Shown here one piece after another: positions 11,620 through 23,169 of a stretch of 64,000 nt of DNA. Each line of letters begins with the position of its first letter. Position 1 is the first letter of the stretch. The notes under the pieces were generated by a model that was not told the origin of the DNA, did no database searches, and was given only the letters and a program-made list of their open reading frames with translations. A program made the translations under genes and the position numbers. Source of the DNA: Elgaria multicarinata webbii (lineage: Eukaryota > Chordata > Lepidosauria > Squamata > Anguidae); contig NC_086180.1 in the NCBI RefSeq assembly GCF_023053635.1, positions 534,001-598,000 of the forward strand, read 5' to 3'.

Positions 11620-12829
11620 TATTTTCATACTCTGTTTGTGGGTTGCAACACCAGTAAAGTTGCTTGTAAAACTCACCGTCCCTGGCCAAGTCCTTTTTAA
11701 AAAATGGGCCTGGAGGCTGCCTGGCAATTAGTTGGTGTTTGTCTGTTTTAATGCTGGTGTAGGGCACTGCCTGGCCGTCTGTGTTTTTACTTTATTTTTA
11801 AAATACCACCACCATCACCACGCATATTCTAGGCTTCCTGGCCTAGAATGCCCATGTGCCCCATTTCCCTGCTTCTGTGGTATGGCTTGCTGGCTGCTGT
11901 GGCCTAAGAATGGGTCCTGTGTTGCTCCCAGGACATAATCATCAACACGGTCAGATCCTGGTCTTCAGATCACTTCTGCATTGCTTATGTGTACTGAGAC
12001 CTTACAAGGGAGGAGGCCATAGTTGGGCTCCGCCTGTACAGCCCTACCAGCCATCGGAGGCACCAGCCATCACTGTGATTTGGTGAGTTTGCCTCAGCAT
12101 CTTGATAAGTAAGGTTTAGTGAGCTAGTTTGACTTTTCATTTTATTTTAAATGTAATTGACTATTTCTCAACTTCTCTCTGGACGGTTCTTCAATTTGAC
12201 TTGGTCGCTAGAGTTGATTTGTTTCACTCGCCTAGCCTGGAGTTCACCTTCCCCATGTGCTGGATTGCTTAGTGAACAAGCTGACCCGGTTGTGAAGGCA
12301 GCGCCGCCAAAGAGGCACATCCTTTGCCGTATCTTAAAGGCCATAAGCCTGGATTCCCAAGGATTGCCTATTAACACTAAGTAAGAGATGTGTTATTAAC
12401 TAATATTCAGCCTACAGCGGAGGAAAACAGGCAAAGGTGTCTACAGCCTGTCCTACCTCGCAGGGTGGAGGTGCAGACATTCTTGTCACAGGTGACTAAT
12501 AATTACCATACGTGCCTGCATCCACAATGCCTCCAGGCTCAGGGGCAGGACACCAGTTGTTGGGGAACAGTGGGGGAGGGGTGTGTTCGTGCTCCCCTTC
12601 TGATTCCCTTTGGGACATCGGTTTGGTGCCTGCTGGAAATAGGTGGCTGGACTGGGGAGGCCTGTGGTGGAGGTGGAGAGTCCTCTTCTACAGCTCCTGT
12701 GGCGAAGACGGTGAGTGAGGTGGACCCGTGCTCTGGCAGGCCCCGCCCCCTTACGAAAAGGCATCACAGTCTCGTTGTATTTATTTACTATTTATTTTGC
12801 TTCCTTCTGCCTTGCATGTTACTGCCACC
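9001..12829. other. Gene-free flank with simple repeats
   Basis: I recognise no exon in these 3.8 kb. Simple repeats present: TG tracts near 9115-9137 and 9427-9441, CA near 9490-9510, (TTTG)n at 10347-10386, an alternating purine-pyrimidine GC/TG stretch at 11386-11411, and (ATC)n at about 11588-11619. Short open frames here have no recognisable domains. Confidence 0.45.
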
Positions 12830-13439
12830 AACGAGAAGGAAAGGTGCCGCTGCAAGCCTAGAACAGCCGGCGACGTCTGGATCGCCAGATGCGCGTCCCG
12901 CAGGTCGTGTGAGGAGGACAGGCCTGGACACGCGCCGTCCTGGTCTTCCTTCGGCTCCTTGGTCCTCCTGGGCGTCGATGGAAGCCTGCCCCCCCCCTCC
13001 CGCCGCCGCCGCCGCCCGCCCGCCCGCCGCCAGCGCCCCCAGCACCAGCGCCTTCTCCGGCTTCCGCTCTGGCTTCTCGGAAGAACCTTCTAGAAACCCG
13101 TTTCTCTATTTGCTTCCCCGCTGCCTAATCCACGCCCTCCCCCCCTCCCCGTTTCATTCAGATCAAGGCCAATCAAAGCGGCGTCGCTCTTCTCTTTTTA
13201 CGCCGCGCGCGAAAACCCACCTTCGCCCGGCTCGTCCCTGCCTTGCTTCGCCGGGGCTCTTGGGCCTGCACACTGCGCCCTCGCGCAAAGGCCAACGGCG
13301 TCGTGCGCAGGAAGGTGGCGGCGGCGGCAAAGGGCGTATAAAAGAGGCCAGTCGAATAGTCTTCGTTTGAGGATTTTTTACTGAATGTTAGTCGTCCCCT
13401 GCCTCCCTCTTCTCCCCGCCGCAGTGTCGGCATTTAGGC

Positions 13440-13705
13440 CACAGTTCGGCAGCTGGATTGTAGCGTAGACTGTAAACTTTGCGGGGCAGAGACCCGCCCT
13501 TGTGCCTATCTCACTCGGTGAAGTGTCGTAGTACATACGGCAGCGGCAGCCGTCTCAGCCCACCCCGTCCTCTCCTGCGCGTCTGCGGGCGCTGGAAACA
13601 CAGTCGGCGGTGGGCCGCGAACGCCCCAGAGAACGTTGTGAAGCGCCCAGAGAGCTTCAGCTATTGGGCGGAATACAAGTGTAGTCAATAAACAAACAAA
13701 CAAGG
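13440..13705 (+). mobile_element. L2/SINE-like 3' tail
   Basis: Begins near TAGACTGTAAACTTTGCGGG, the L2-type 'ATTGTAAGCC..GGGCAG' 3' UTR motif. It ends with GCGCCCAGAGAGCTTCAGCT, ATTGGGCGGAATACAAGTGT and AATAAACAAACAAACAA. The pattern matches LINE-mobilised 3' ends in reptiles, here unusually GC-shifted. A TATA-like TATAAAAG lies about 100 bp upstream, at 13337. Confidence 0.5.
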
Positions 13706-14284
13706 AGGACAAGGCCCGAGCCCCGCCATGGCATGCAAAGCGCGTCTCTCGCTCGCCTTTCCCAGTCCGATCGAGGACAGACCTTGGTTGCGGGGCGGAG
13801 GGGGTGGGGGCAGAAAGAACGAAAGAGGATATAGGCAGATACGGGGCAGGTGGGCAGCGGGGCCTCCGCTGCCCACGGGCGTGAAAACAGCTTCGCCCTC
13901 GGCCTCCTCATTCAGGCGCCTTGTTCTCCACGCCCCCACCCGCCCCACACCCACGCTCAGGCTGCCCCGGCCCCTCCGGCCTGAGAAGGGCCCGTTTCCA
14001 GATTCGACTCGTCCAAGTCTACGAAGCCTCCTCCCCGCCCCCGCCCCCGCCCCCGCCCCCCGGCTCCCGCGGTTCCGTTCTGATCCAGCCTTTCCATACG
14101 CGCAGCGCACTTCCAGGGCCCCCTCCCGCCCCATAGGGAAAGCAGCTGAGGCGGCCCGATGCGATTTGCCCCTACATGAAAGTCACCAGATGGTGCTTGT
14201 CGTCGTGTCGTCGTCCCCCGTCGTCGCTCCCCCCCCCCTCCCAAGCAAGCAAGAAAGCACGGCTGTGGCGGGGGCCGGGGCAGC

Positions 14285-14410
14285 GGCGTCTCCTTCCGCT
14301 CCTAATCGCTCGTGTAAACGGCCCATCTATCACTGCGAGCAGGGATTAAAGGCCCAGGAGCGCTGGGCCGGCCAGGCGCTGAGTGACAGCTGCATTTAAC
14401 CCCTTCGCCT
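14285..14410. promoter_or_regulatory. Candidate conserved regulatory element
   Basis: In the CpG domain, a short block combines CCTAATCGC (homeodomain), GTGTAAAC (forkhead-like), CTATCA (GATA-like), GGATTAAAG (homeodomain) and TGACAGCTG (TALE site overlapping an E-box). No coding frame or repeat match is seen. The dense mixture of sites suggests an enhancer, unproven. Confidence 0.35.
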
Positions 14411-16379
14411 CCGGAATAGGGCAAACTTTAGCAGTGGCAAATAGAGAAGGGAGTGGATTTAGCCAGAAAGAGCCCTGCTGGCGGTTGGGGGCGGTTGGGA
14501 GAGAAAACAAGAAGAAGGGGGGCAAAGAACGGAAGAAGCGTCTCCTCCACCCCACAATGAATATGAGGCCTGGTCCTGGCTATCTGAGTGGTTCGGGGAT
14601 CTTGGGACAGAGGCGCTGGGGTAGCATCTCCCTCCCCATGTAGTCCTGCTGCTGGTTGGCCCTTGTGCTCTTCAGACGTCCATGTGTTCTCCATCATCCG
14701 CTGAAGAGCGGGATCTATTTCAAGCGGGGGAGAGGCCGCCGCCCCCCCCCCCGCCGCGAGGCGCTTATGTCGCAATTTATGGCGGACTGTTCCACCGTGG
14801 CACGTCCTTCCCGAACCGGAAAAGGGGCACATGGTTTGGGAGAGGATCGGCCCGGGCCTAGAGAGCGTCTCTGCCTTCCTTGGCCCAAGAGGGCTGCGAG
14901 GAGACCCACCGGCCCGCAGAGAGCGAGCACGGGCTACCGCAGAACCACGGCCGGGATCGCGGCCGCTGCTGGGCTTGCCTGGGACTGTGCAGCCTCCGCT
15001 CCACTGCAGGCGCTGCTTCGGACCTCGGACTTGAGCCGAGGCTTGGCAGGAGGCCGGTTGCGCCCCGCCTTTTGGGGGTGGAAAGGCGGGCTACAAATCC
15101 CACGAGTGGGCACGCAAGTCCCACGTGAACGCACCAAGTAGTCAGCGCCTATCGGAGAGGCGCCCTTCTTCCAGGGCCGGAGAGGGATCGCCAGTCCGAG
15201 GCAACCAAGCCGAGGCAACCAAGCCAGGCTGCCCGTGGACGCTCCTCGCCTCTGACTTGGGGGCCTGAGCTTTTCTCCGCCGGGAGAGACACGAGGGCAG
15301 CGGCGAGGCGTCCGTAGTGCGAAGGAGCGCTCTTCCGACGTTCAGTGCGGAACATCTTTCAGCACCCGGGTGACCAGAGGGTAGGGGACGCGGCCTGTGA
15401 ATCCCGAGCAGTCTGGTGTCAGAAGAAACCACGCGCAGCCTCGGGTTTGGCCTTACCGTCTGGCAGGTCGTGGCCAGCCGCCCTTTGACCAGAAGGCTCA
15501 GCGGAGCTCCGCCACAACCGCGCCGCCAGAGAGGGCCGCGCTTCTGCTCAGGGGCACGTGTGAACGCCGTCTCTTCTCCTTTCCTCCTCCTTGCCCTGGC
15601 GGCCCACCTCTTGGGCACAGTCTGTTGCTCCGTGTCCCGGGGAATGAGGGGAATTTGAGGCCCTTTCCAGTTGATCTTCCTCAGACCACTGCTTAAAGGT
15701 GGGCGGTCAAGCGAGAACGCCCCCGCCCCCAACGGGCCCAAGCAGACGCCCCGCGGAATCCAGGTGCAGAAGTCCGTGGAACCAGCAGGCCCTGCGGAGG
15801 CCCGAGGGAAGGCCAACTGTCGGGCCCTTTTCTCCTTCTCCCAGGGATGGGCCCCAATTCAGACTGCGGCAGGCTGGGGCCACGGGGAAGAGTGTCTCTG
15901 CAGGGAACCGTTCTGGATGGAAGGGAGCAGCAGCACGGGAGCCTTAAGGGCAGCGTGGCGGCAACACTCTCCCGGCTTCTAGATCCACGGGGAGGCACTT
16001 GACCAGAGACGGCAAGTTTGTTCGGCGGGAGGGGGCTATGTGGGAAAGAGCAGCCCCCTGTTTAAGTCCTTGGAGGGAAGAATGAATAATGGGGTGGGGG
16101 GGCAGTCCTGCATCTCCCTCCCTTCGCGGATGTGCTTCGATATTTGGGACAGATGGGAGGGACAGGGTCCCGCCCCCACCTCCGCGGTGTCTCTTGGGGT
16201 CTCCTGCCTACCTGTGCTGTTCCTCCGTCACCACCTCAGTGACACGGGTCTCTGAGCGCGTGTCACGCGGGGTGCCTCCTCCGGCCCCGGCTAGAAGGCC
16301 AGACCCCCAGGCCCGGCTCGGTCCTGCCTAGCCTCTCAGCAGCTGGCTGTGGAGCAGGCGGGAGGGGGCGCTGGGCAGG

Positions 16380-16830
16380 GGCGGGAGCGAGGGGGGAGAG
16401 GGAGGTTTACAAGCGTGCGGGATCATGGAGTTATTTGTATGAGGCTTTTACGGCCGGTCCGGGCAGTGAAATCCAAAACCTGCCCAAAGCCCTGCGCTGC
16501 GGGCCTTAATCACTCCCAGACGCGGCGCTTTTATGGGCCATTTAGAGCTGGGGAGCCCATAAAACTCCAGGCAAGCAAAGACCCCGCGAGGAGGGGCGAG
16601 AGGAGTCGGGGTGCATCCTGGAGAGATGGGGGTCCCGGAGGCCCCCTCTCCGCGCAGGCAGGTCGCACCATCGGAGGGCGCAGGGGCCGCCCAGCCGCTC
16701 CGCAGCCCCCCCACCTACCCAGCAGGCGGCCCGCGGGGGGCTTTGAAAAGCTCTTTACAGCACTGGAGAAAAGTCGCTTTTTATGGCCCTCTTTTACGGG
16801 GATGTTGCACGTCTGCCATGCATTAGCAGC
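16380..16830. promoter_or_regulatory. Candidate CDX/posterior-HOX-responsive element
   Basis: Five copies of TTTTAYGG lie within 355 bp: TTTTACGG at 16446, TTTTATGG at 16529, its reverse complement CCATAAAA at 16557, TTTTATGG at 16779 and TTTTACGG at 16792. The GGCCATAAA form is the CDX-type consensus and the ACGG form resembles posterior HOX sites. The block lies about 2.3-2.7 kb upstream of the LBX2 start codon. Confidence 0.45.
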
Positions 16831-18699
16831 GGGAGGCGGGAGGGGGCGGCGCAGAACGCCCAGCTGGGCCGCAGGCGGCGGGACGAGGAGCGGGGCGAGG
16901 CGAGGCCCCGATCCGCCAGAGCCTCTGAGCCGCCGCCTCCTTCCTCCGAAGTCTTGGTGGACTCCAAGAGCCCAAGTTCTTCCGAGGAGGACAGGGCCGA
17001 GGACATAGCACGCCGGAAAAAGCGGGCGAGGTTCGCGCAGGGGCAGGACTGCTGAAGCTCTGCGCAGGACGGGCCGATCGGCTGGGCTCGTTCAGCCTTT
17101 TCTTTTTGCGTAAAATGGTGACGGATTGCTAGAGGCAAGAACAGCGCCGACGGACTCTTGCTAATACCGTCGAATGGGAAAGGCACGGAGGGGGAGGAGG
17201 CGGGCGGGCCGGGAAATCTCGGGTCCCCCGCGGCAAACCTGCAGTTGAGGCGGCGGCTTCTTTGGACGGGGTCCCTGGAGATCGGGATCCGAGGAAGGCC
17301 ACGAGCAGGCTGGTCACCCCCCTCCCTCCAGCGCCAAGGGCGCCCAGCCGAGAAGTCCTGTCCGAACTCTGTGGGAGAGCAGGAAAAGGCGCCCAAGTGA
17401 GGAGGGAATAATGGGAACGAAATCATAACCATAATCATAACGACAACAAAGACTCCTACTAACGACGACGCCAACAACAAATAAATAAATAAATAAACAT
17501 ACTGCTACAAACACTCTATGAAGGAGGCCAGCAAGATCACTTTGGTCAGGTCTCTTTCGCAAAGGAGCCCCCGGAGTGTGGGGCGGGGGGGCGGGGGGGG
17601 GAGGACGCTACCGTCTGCCTTTCTTTCTCCAGACTGAGCCCGGGAGGGAAATCCCAGCCTGCCTCGAAGGGAGCGCGGCTGCCGCCTGGTTCTGGCGAGG
17701 AGAGGGAGGAATCCCCGGATCCAAATTGTGCGCAGTTGCACGGGCATATCAAACCACCCGCCCGAGAACAATAACCCCGCGGCGGCCTCCCGCCCCCGCA
17801 AAAGGAGAGAAAAATCAAACCCGGTCCGCCGGGTCTCACCACCCCGTCGCCTCTAATATGCCAGAGACGCAGGTGAGGAGGGGGGCGGCTGAGAACCCCA
17901 ACCCCAGCACTGCTCAGTTGGGGAAACAAACGGAGCGCCGGGCGCGGGAGCGAGCGCTCTCCTTGGGGGTCTCATCCTTGCGCCACTACGCCCGCCACCC
18001 CCACAGCCCAGAGTGCCCCTCAATCGCGTCTCAAGAACTTGCTGGTGTCCCAAGCAGTGGGAGCGGGAGGTCCAGCTCCTCAGGAGTCTCCTCGCGGGAA
18101 AGCGACAGTGCACTTGCTGCTTCTCCAAGAGAGGAGCTGGGAGACCTTAGCCCTGAAACACGGCCGCGGAGGGGGGGCGTCTCTGCCCCCTCCCCTGGTA
18201 GCTAAACCAAATTCCCTGGGGGAAGGGGAGGAGGGCTCTGGAAAGAGCACGGACCGCCACGGATCACACCTACCAGGGCCGCGTCTCTCACGGCGCGGGA
18301 GAGGCCAGGGCGCCCGAGCAGCAACCATAGAGGGGCCCAGCCCGGAAGGCGCTTCTGGAGCCCGAATCTGACCAGGTTGGGGAGCCGGAGAGGCCGCGGG
18401 GGGTGGGGGCAGAGCGCCTGGGAGAGGTGGGGCCGTGCAGGCCTCGCGCCTCCAGCGCCAAGTGGCCTGCTGCTGCCAGGATCCGGGCGGCCAGACCGAG
18501 CCGAGAGAGCCCCGGGCCGGCCTGCGAGAGAAGGGAGAGAGCTGGGCGGAGGCTGCTTCTGCAGCGCGGCCTGAGAAGCGGGGACCCCCCTCCGCTCCCC
18601 CTCGCCCCCCCTCCGGCTCTGAAACTTTGCGAACACTTCCGCGCTGGCTCCTCCTACCCGGGTGCCCAATTGATGGCCCTGCCTGCCTGTGTGCCTTTA

Positions 18700-19074
18700 A
18701 GGCTGGAGCGCCCGGGCAGGCTTGGCTGGGACTGAACTCGCTCGACAGCGGCCACAGGCGAAGAAGACCCGACGGGACGCGCCCTCCCCAAACCACGCCG
18801 GCCGAGGCCACGCGGCGCGGGCGGGGAGGCGCTCGCAGCTGTGTGCCCTGCTCCTAGGCCCGGATCCTGCGGGCGGCGGGAAGGGGGAGCGATGAGGCGC
18901 TAAAAGCTGCGGGGCGGCAGAGATTCCCAGGTGGGCTCCGCCGCTGCTGCCCCCGCCCCAGCAGCAGCAGCAGCAGCAGCAGCAGCATGACCCCCAGGGG
19001 GTGCTGAGGGCGCTTGGGGCAAGCTGGGGGGGCCTCCCCTCCCCTCCCCCTTCTCCCCTCCCCTCTTCCCGGCC
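18700..19074 (+). promoter_or_regulatory. LBX2: LBX2 proximal promoter and 5' leader
   Basis: CpG-rich, without a clear TATA box. It carries a (CAG)n run at about 18960-18986. Two short upstream open frames precede the LBX2 start: 18892-18903 (3 codons plus stop) and 18987-19007 (6 codons plus stop, beginning inside the end of the CAG run). They will be translated only if transcription starts upstream of them, which the sequence does not show. Such frames usually dampen translation of the main frame. Confidence 0.45.
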
Positions 19075-19393
19075 ATGACCTCCGCTAAGGAAGGGAAGGC
19101 GGCGCCCCCGCTGCTGCAGCCGGGCGCGGAGGAAAGGCGCCGGATCCCGCTGGACCAGCTGCCGCCGCCCGCCAACTCCAACAAGCCGCTGACCCCGTTC
19201 AGCATCGAGGACATCCTGAGCAAACCCTCCGGGCGCAAAGCCCCGGCCTCCCGCTTGCTGGACAAGGTCGCGGGCGCGACGGGGGCCCCCAGGAACGGCG
19301 TGCCCGCGCCGGCCTCGCCGCTCTGCGCCCTCGAGGAGCTGGCCAGCAAAACCTTCAAAGGGCTCGAGGTGAACGTGCTCCAAGCGGCCGAAG
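19075..19393 (+). CDS. LBX2: LBX2 exon 1, ladybird homeobox transcription factor
   Basis: LBX2 is a nuclear DNA-binding transcription factor of the ladybird family, used in muscle-precursor, neural and urogenital development. Exon 1 encodes residues 1-106 and one base of codon 107. The ATG at 19075 is in good context (GGCCATGA). Residues 42-48, FSIEDIL, are the eh1-type motif that recruits Groucho/TLE co-repressors, within the family signature NSNKPLTPFSIEDIL. Residues from about 81 (PLCALEELASKTFKGLE) are the second conserved LBX box. The donor is GAAG|GTAAGG. The stretch LLDKVAG..RNG before PLCALEEL resembles fish lbx2 and not LBX1, which has a longer alanine-rich insert there. With exon 2 the protein is 265 residues, longer than the shortened mammalian LBX2 (about 200 residues from memory). 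Confidence 0.95.
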
Positions 19394-20008
19394 GTAAGGA
19401 CCGCGACAGCGAGCAGGCGGCCGGCCGGCGGGGGAGCCTGCCCCCCAGCTCCAGAGTGCGCGCGCTCGCGGCTGCTCTGCGGAGCTGCCAGCTACAAAGC
19501 CAGGAGAGCCGAGCCAGAGCGCCCCGGCCCATCTCGGCCTTTTTGGGCTCCCTCGTGGGGAAGGGGGCCCGGAGAGAGGGCTGGAAGCCTGGCCTGGATG
19601 GCCCCAGCCGGAGTCGCCCGGCGCCACGGGAGGAGGGTGCTGGTGGCGCGAGTGGGCTGGAAGGGGAGCCGGAGAGCGAAGGCCGAAGGGTGGGCTGAGC
19701 GCCGCATGCGCCCCTGCCCGCCTAAGGAGCCGTTTCCCGGGAGAGGCCTACCGGGCAGACGGCAAGAGCCCCTTGGCGGGCCCAAAAGCAGGCAGGCGCC
19801 CCGCGCGGGCGGACAGAATCGCCTCTCCGCCTCCGCCGCAGGTTTTTGCCCACAGACTCCTCCGGTCGTCTCATCTCTTTGCAGCTTTCCTTAAAAGCAA
19901 ACAAACAAGCAAAACACCCCCGGGGGCTCCTTCTGGAACAGGCGCCCCCCCTTCTCCGCAAAGTGCGGCCATGACTTCTCTCCCCCCCCTTTATAATGTC
20001 GTTTTTAA

Positions 20009-20065
20009 TTCTTCTTCTTCTTCTTCTTCTTCTTCTTCTTCTTCTTCTTCTTCTTCTTCTTCTTC

Positions 20066-20112
<47 letters not shown>
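20009..20112. repeat. Compound (TTC)n(TTA)n microsatellite
   Basis: About 19 TTC units run directly into about 15 TTA units inside the LBX2 intron. The first half is a long polypyrimidine mirror-like tract able to form triplex DNA. Confidence 0.95.
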
Positions 20113-20113
<1 letters not shown>

Positions 20114-21948
20114 TTTGCCCGGGACCAACACCAGAAACCTCCCGAACCCCCGTCTCCCGCTCGCTCGACTAGCCCAAGATCGGAGCGAGCAGGGCAGACC
20201 CCGACCCTGCACACGCACAGGCCGCCGATGCTCCCGCCGCTTTGGGGCTCGCGAAAACACGCACTCCTGCTGCCTTTGCTCCCGCAGGGCCGGAGGGAAT
20301 CGTGCCGGTCCGAAGGAGGCGCGTCCGTTTCAGCAGCTCGCGAAGGCCGCCGCGGCCGCTGGATTCGTGGAGTCAGTGATCGAGCCTGGGGTTCCCGAAC
20401 CTCGGCTTAAAGGGCTTCCAGCCGCCCATTTAGCGTGGCCTCCCGCCTCTGCAAGGTGACGCCCCAACAGTCTCGCACCCCTCCAATTATGCTGCCCCAA
20501 AGAAAGACGGTCTCCAGCGGGCGTCGTAGTGAAATGGCTCAGCGAGCGGCGAGGGGTCCTGGCGGTTTGTTCCAGGAGCCGGGCAGGCGGCCGTGGCTGG
20601 ACCCTGGAGCGCCACCTGAGCTGCGGCCCGGAGGGATCCCCGACCAGGCCCCAAACCCCGCTTCACTTCCAGACCGCGGAAAGTTCCACCCGCCGCCGCC
20701 ACCGCGGCTCATGGCATCGCGGGCGCCTGGAGCCATTTTCCAAGGGGTCCCGAAGCTAGAAGGTGGCCTTATTTAAACTCGCCACGCGCTCGTAAAGCGG
20801 TCGACCGTCAAAATGTTCTCCGAGATACAAGGGGCTGCATTATAAATAATTATAATTATAATTATAAATAAATAAATAAATAAATATTCTTCAAGTTAGG
20901 CCTGCAGTCCAGTTCCACGTGGTTCTTTGGGTACATTTGAGAAAAGTCAGAAAATGAACCATTAGACCAATCTTTAAGAAATTATTAATATAATATAATA
21001 TAATATAATATATTCTCATCGATATTAGGCGGATCTGTTACTGTGTCTTTCAGCTTAAACTGCTCGTAATTATCCACATCCATGTTTCCGCTTCCCACAA
21101 GGGAGAGGAAGACATTTTCTGTGCAACCAATTTGGGATATTCTTTGAACGCTTTAAAGAGGGAAATCCTCCCATCTTGGGGCAAACGCGGCTCCCTGCGC
21201 CGGGGTGTCCCCAAAATCCCCTTCGGCCCCTCTTGCCCTTCCCGGTGCGCGATGTGGACGGTATTAAGCCCAGAGCGACCAGCGCCCCGACCTCTTTCTG
21301 TTCCTGAGACTACAAAGCCTCTGGCGGGGCCTTAAAATCTAGCAATGCCCGTCGCTTGTGAATTGCGCTGAAATGAGACAGAAAGAGAAATACATTCAGT
21401 TTCAAATCCAATTGACATTTTAAAATAAAATAAACAAAAGGGCTGTTTAAGAGCCCCACTTTCATTCCTACAGTTCAAGTGATGTCTTACATTTTTCCTA
21501 ATTGAAATGCGAAAGGATTGGCTAGAAAAAAAATATTATTGTTGTTGTTGTCGTCGTTGTTGTTGTTAATATTATTTGTAAAGGCCCTGTTCCACTTTCC
21601 ACCCTTCCGGACTGCATTCACGAGCCTACAGAAATCCCGGGAAGCCGCTCAATGTGGAAACTCGGATTTCAGACCCGGGCCGCGAAAGTGAAACGGCGCT
21701 GAGCGGAAGGCAGGATTTGATGGGTGCAAGAAGGCAGTCAGCTGGGGTGAACGAAGCCGGGACTTGACGGCCCAATCCTGTGGACTAGAGGCCAAGCACA
21801 GTTCAGCTGGAACCCGAAACTAACTAGTGCAGTCAGGAGATTGTAGGATTCCATTAGCAATAATGAAACAAAATCGGTTTCGGTTCCGATTTTCCTTCGG
21901 AACGGAATTGTTATTAATCTATAATACCACCCACCCACCCACCCACCC

Positions 21949-21982
<34 letters not shown>

Positions 21983-21983
21983 G
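21949..21983. repeat. (CCG)n repeat
   Basis: About 11 CCG units directly after CACC units, in LBX2 intron 1. Confidence 0.9.
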
Positions 21984-22357
21984 TGTTTGCTCAAAGCATT
22001 CAGGGGCCGCGTGTGTTCCCTTTCACCTTAACGTAGCCTTAGCCTGGGCTCATGACTGGGGCCTGTAGACGGATCAAAGGAGGGGAGGGGGGGTCTTTCT
22101 CTCCATGATGAAGAGGTCGTCAGAATCGAATTCACCTGCGGGGGTCAGGAATACGACCAAAGGGCCCGCCCGCTCGCCCGCCCGCCCGCCTCGCTCAGGA
22201 ACGTTTTTGTTGCAGTGGTTTTGATCCCCTTATTCGAACCTTCCTTTGTTAGTAGTGGAAAGGACGGATAAATAAACCAAATGAACGTCCTTTCACCACC
22301 ATTTCCAACGCAGCTCGGGCGATGAGCGAAGCTCTCAATGAGATGTGATGGTGGTAA

Positions 22358-22396
22358 CATCATCATCATCATCATCATCAACAACAACAACAACTT
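22358..22396. repeat. (ATC)n(AAC)n microsatellite
   Basis: ATC units followed by AAC units in LBX2 intron 1. Confidence 0.9.
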
Positions 22397-23169
22397 TATA
22401 AATATACTTTTAGTAAAGAGGTGTTCCACAAAACGTGTCCCAGTTGTCACAACAGAAGCAAAAGGTGGCCAATTTTCTTCGCTAATCGCTCTGGAATTTT
22501 GTTCCAAATGTCGTTTGGTGCAGAGCGAACTTCTTTCTCCTTACTCGCTCGGCGGAGGCCGCGGCACTGCCCTGCGAATTCTCGGGAGAAAAGTCCACGC
22601 AGTAAAGCCCCTTGTTTCGCCGCGCGGATCGTGCTCGCGCGAGGTGGCTTGGGGGGCTTCCCGGATTGCATTTCTAGACAAATTGCTGTGGAGGAGTTGG
22701 AGGACAGTTGTACGCGCCCCCCCCCACGACCCCCACGACCTGTTCTTGCGGCTTCTGGGGCTGGAACTGCTTCCTTTTTTCTAGCGGCCGCTGCCCGCAC
22801 CAGAATCCGGTTCGTCCGGTTCAATCGGGGCCCTCTCCTTTCGCCAGATGCTGTGTTTTATCCGTCTAAAGTGAAATGCGGTGGCGGAGCGGGGAGTCGC
22901 CTCCTCCTCCTCACTCCGATTCTGCCGCGTCTCCATGGGTCCGGCAGACCTACCCAGGCCAGCGTGTGCGGGCCTGGCCCAGGGCTTTCGGCGCTCAGGG
23001 CCCACGGGTGCGAGCGAGCGAGCGAGCACAGGCCGCGGCTGCTGCAGCGAAGTCACTGGGGGGAATCCGCCGGGCTCAGACAGGCGCTGGGGGAGGCCGG
23101 GGTGGGGGGGGGGCTCAGACAGTTCCTGCCTCCCCAGCGAAGCACCACTGACCTCCGCCTCCCCTACAG

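Larger units (their letters stand above)
12830..19900. promoter_or_regulatory. LBX2: Extended CpG-rich domain upstream of and over LBX2 exon 1
   Basis: About 7 kb of almost continuously GC- and CpG-rich sequence leading into LBX2 exon 1. Broad CpG domains of this kind are typical of Polycomb-regulated developmental homeobox loci. Within it lie AT-containing islets that stand out as candidate enhancers or promoter elements, listed separately. Numerous long open frames are by-products of GC content. Confidence 0.6.
19394..23169 (+). other. LBX2: LBX2 intron 1
   Basis: Single intron of 3776 bp, GT-AG, phase 1, at the position conserved in LBX genes just upstream of the homeodomain. It holds a compound microsatellite, (CCG)n and AT-rich stretches around 20.8-21.6 kb. 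No other gene is recognised in it. Confidence 0.9.

Noticed and set aside
11560-11700. Poly-His or poly-Asp frame
   Set aside because: Translation of an (ATC)n microsatellite.
12390-13370. 326-codon plus-strand frame
   Set aside because: Spans unrelated sequence and a CpG-rich block; composition follows the DNA and no protein family is recognisable.
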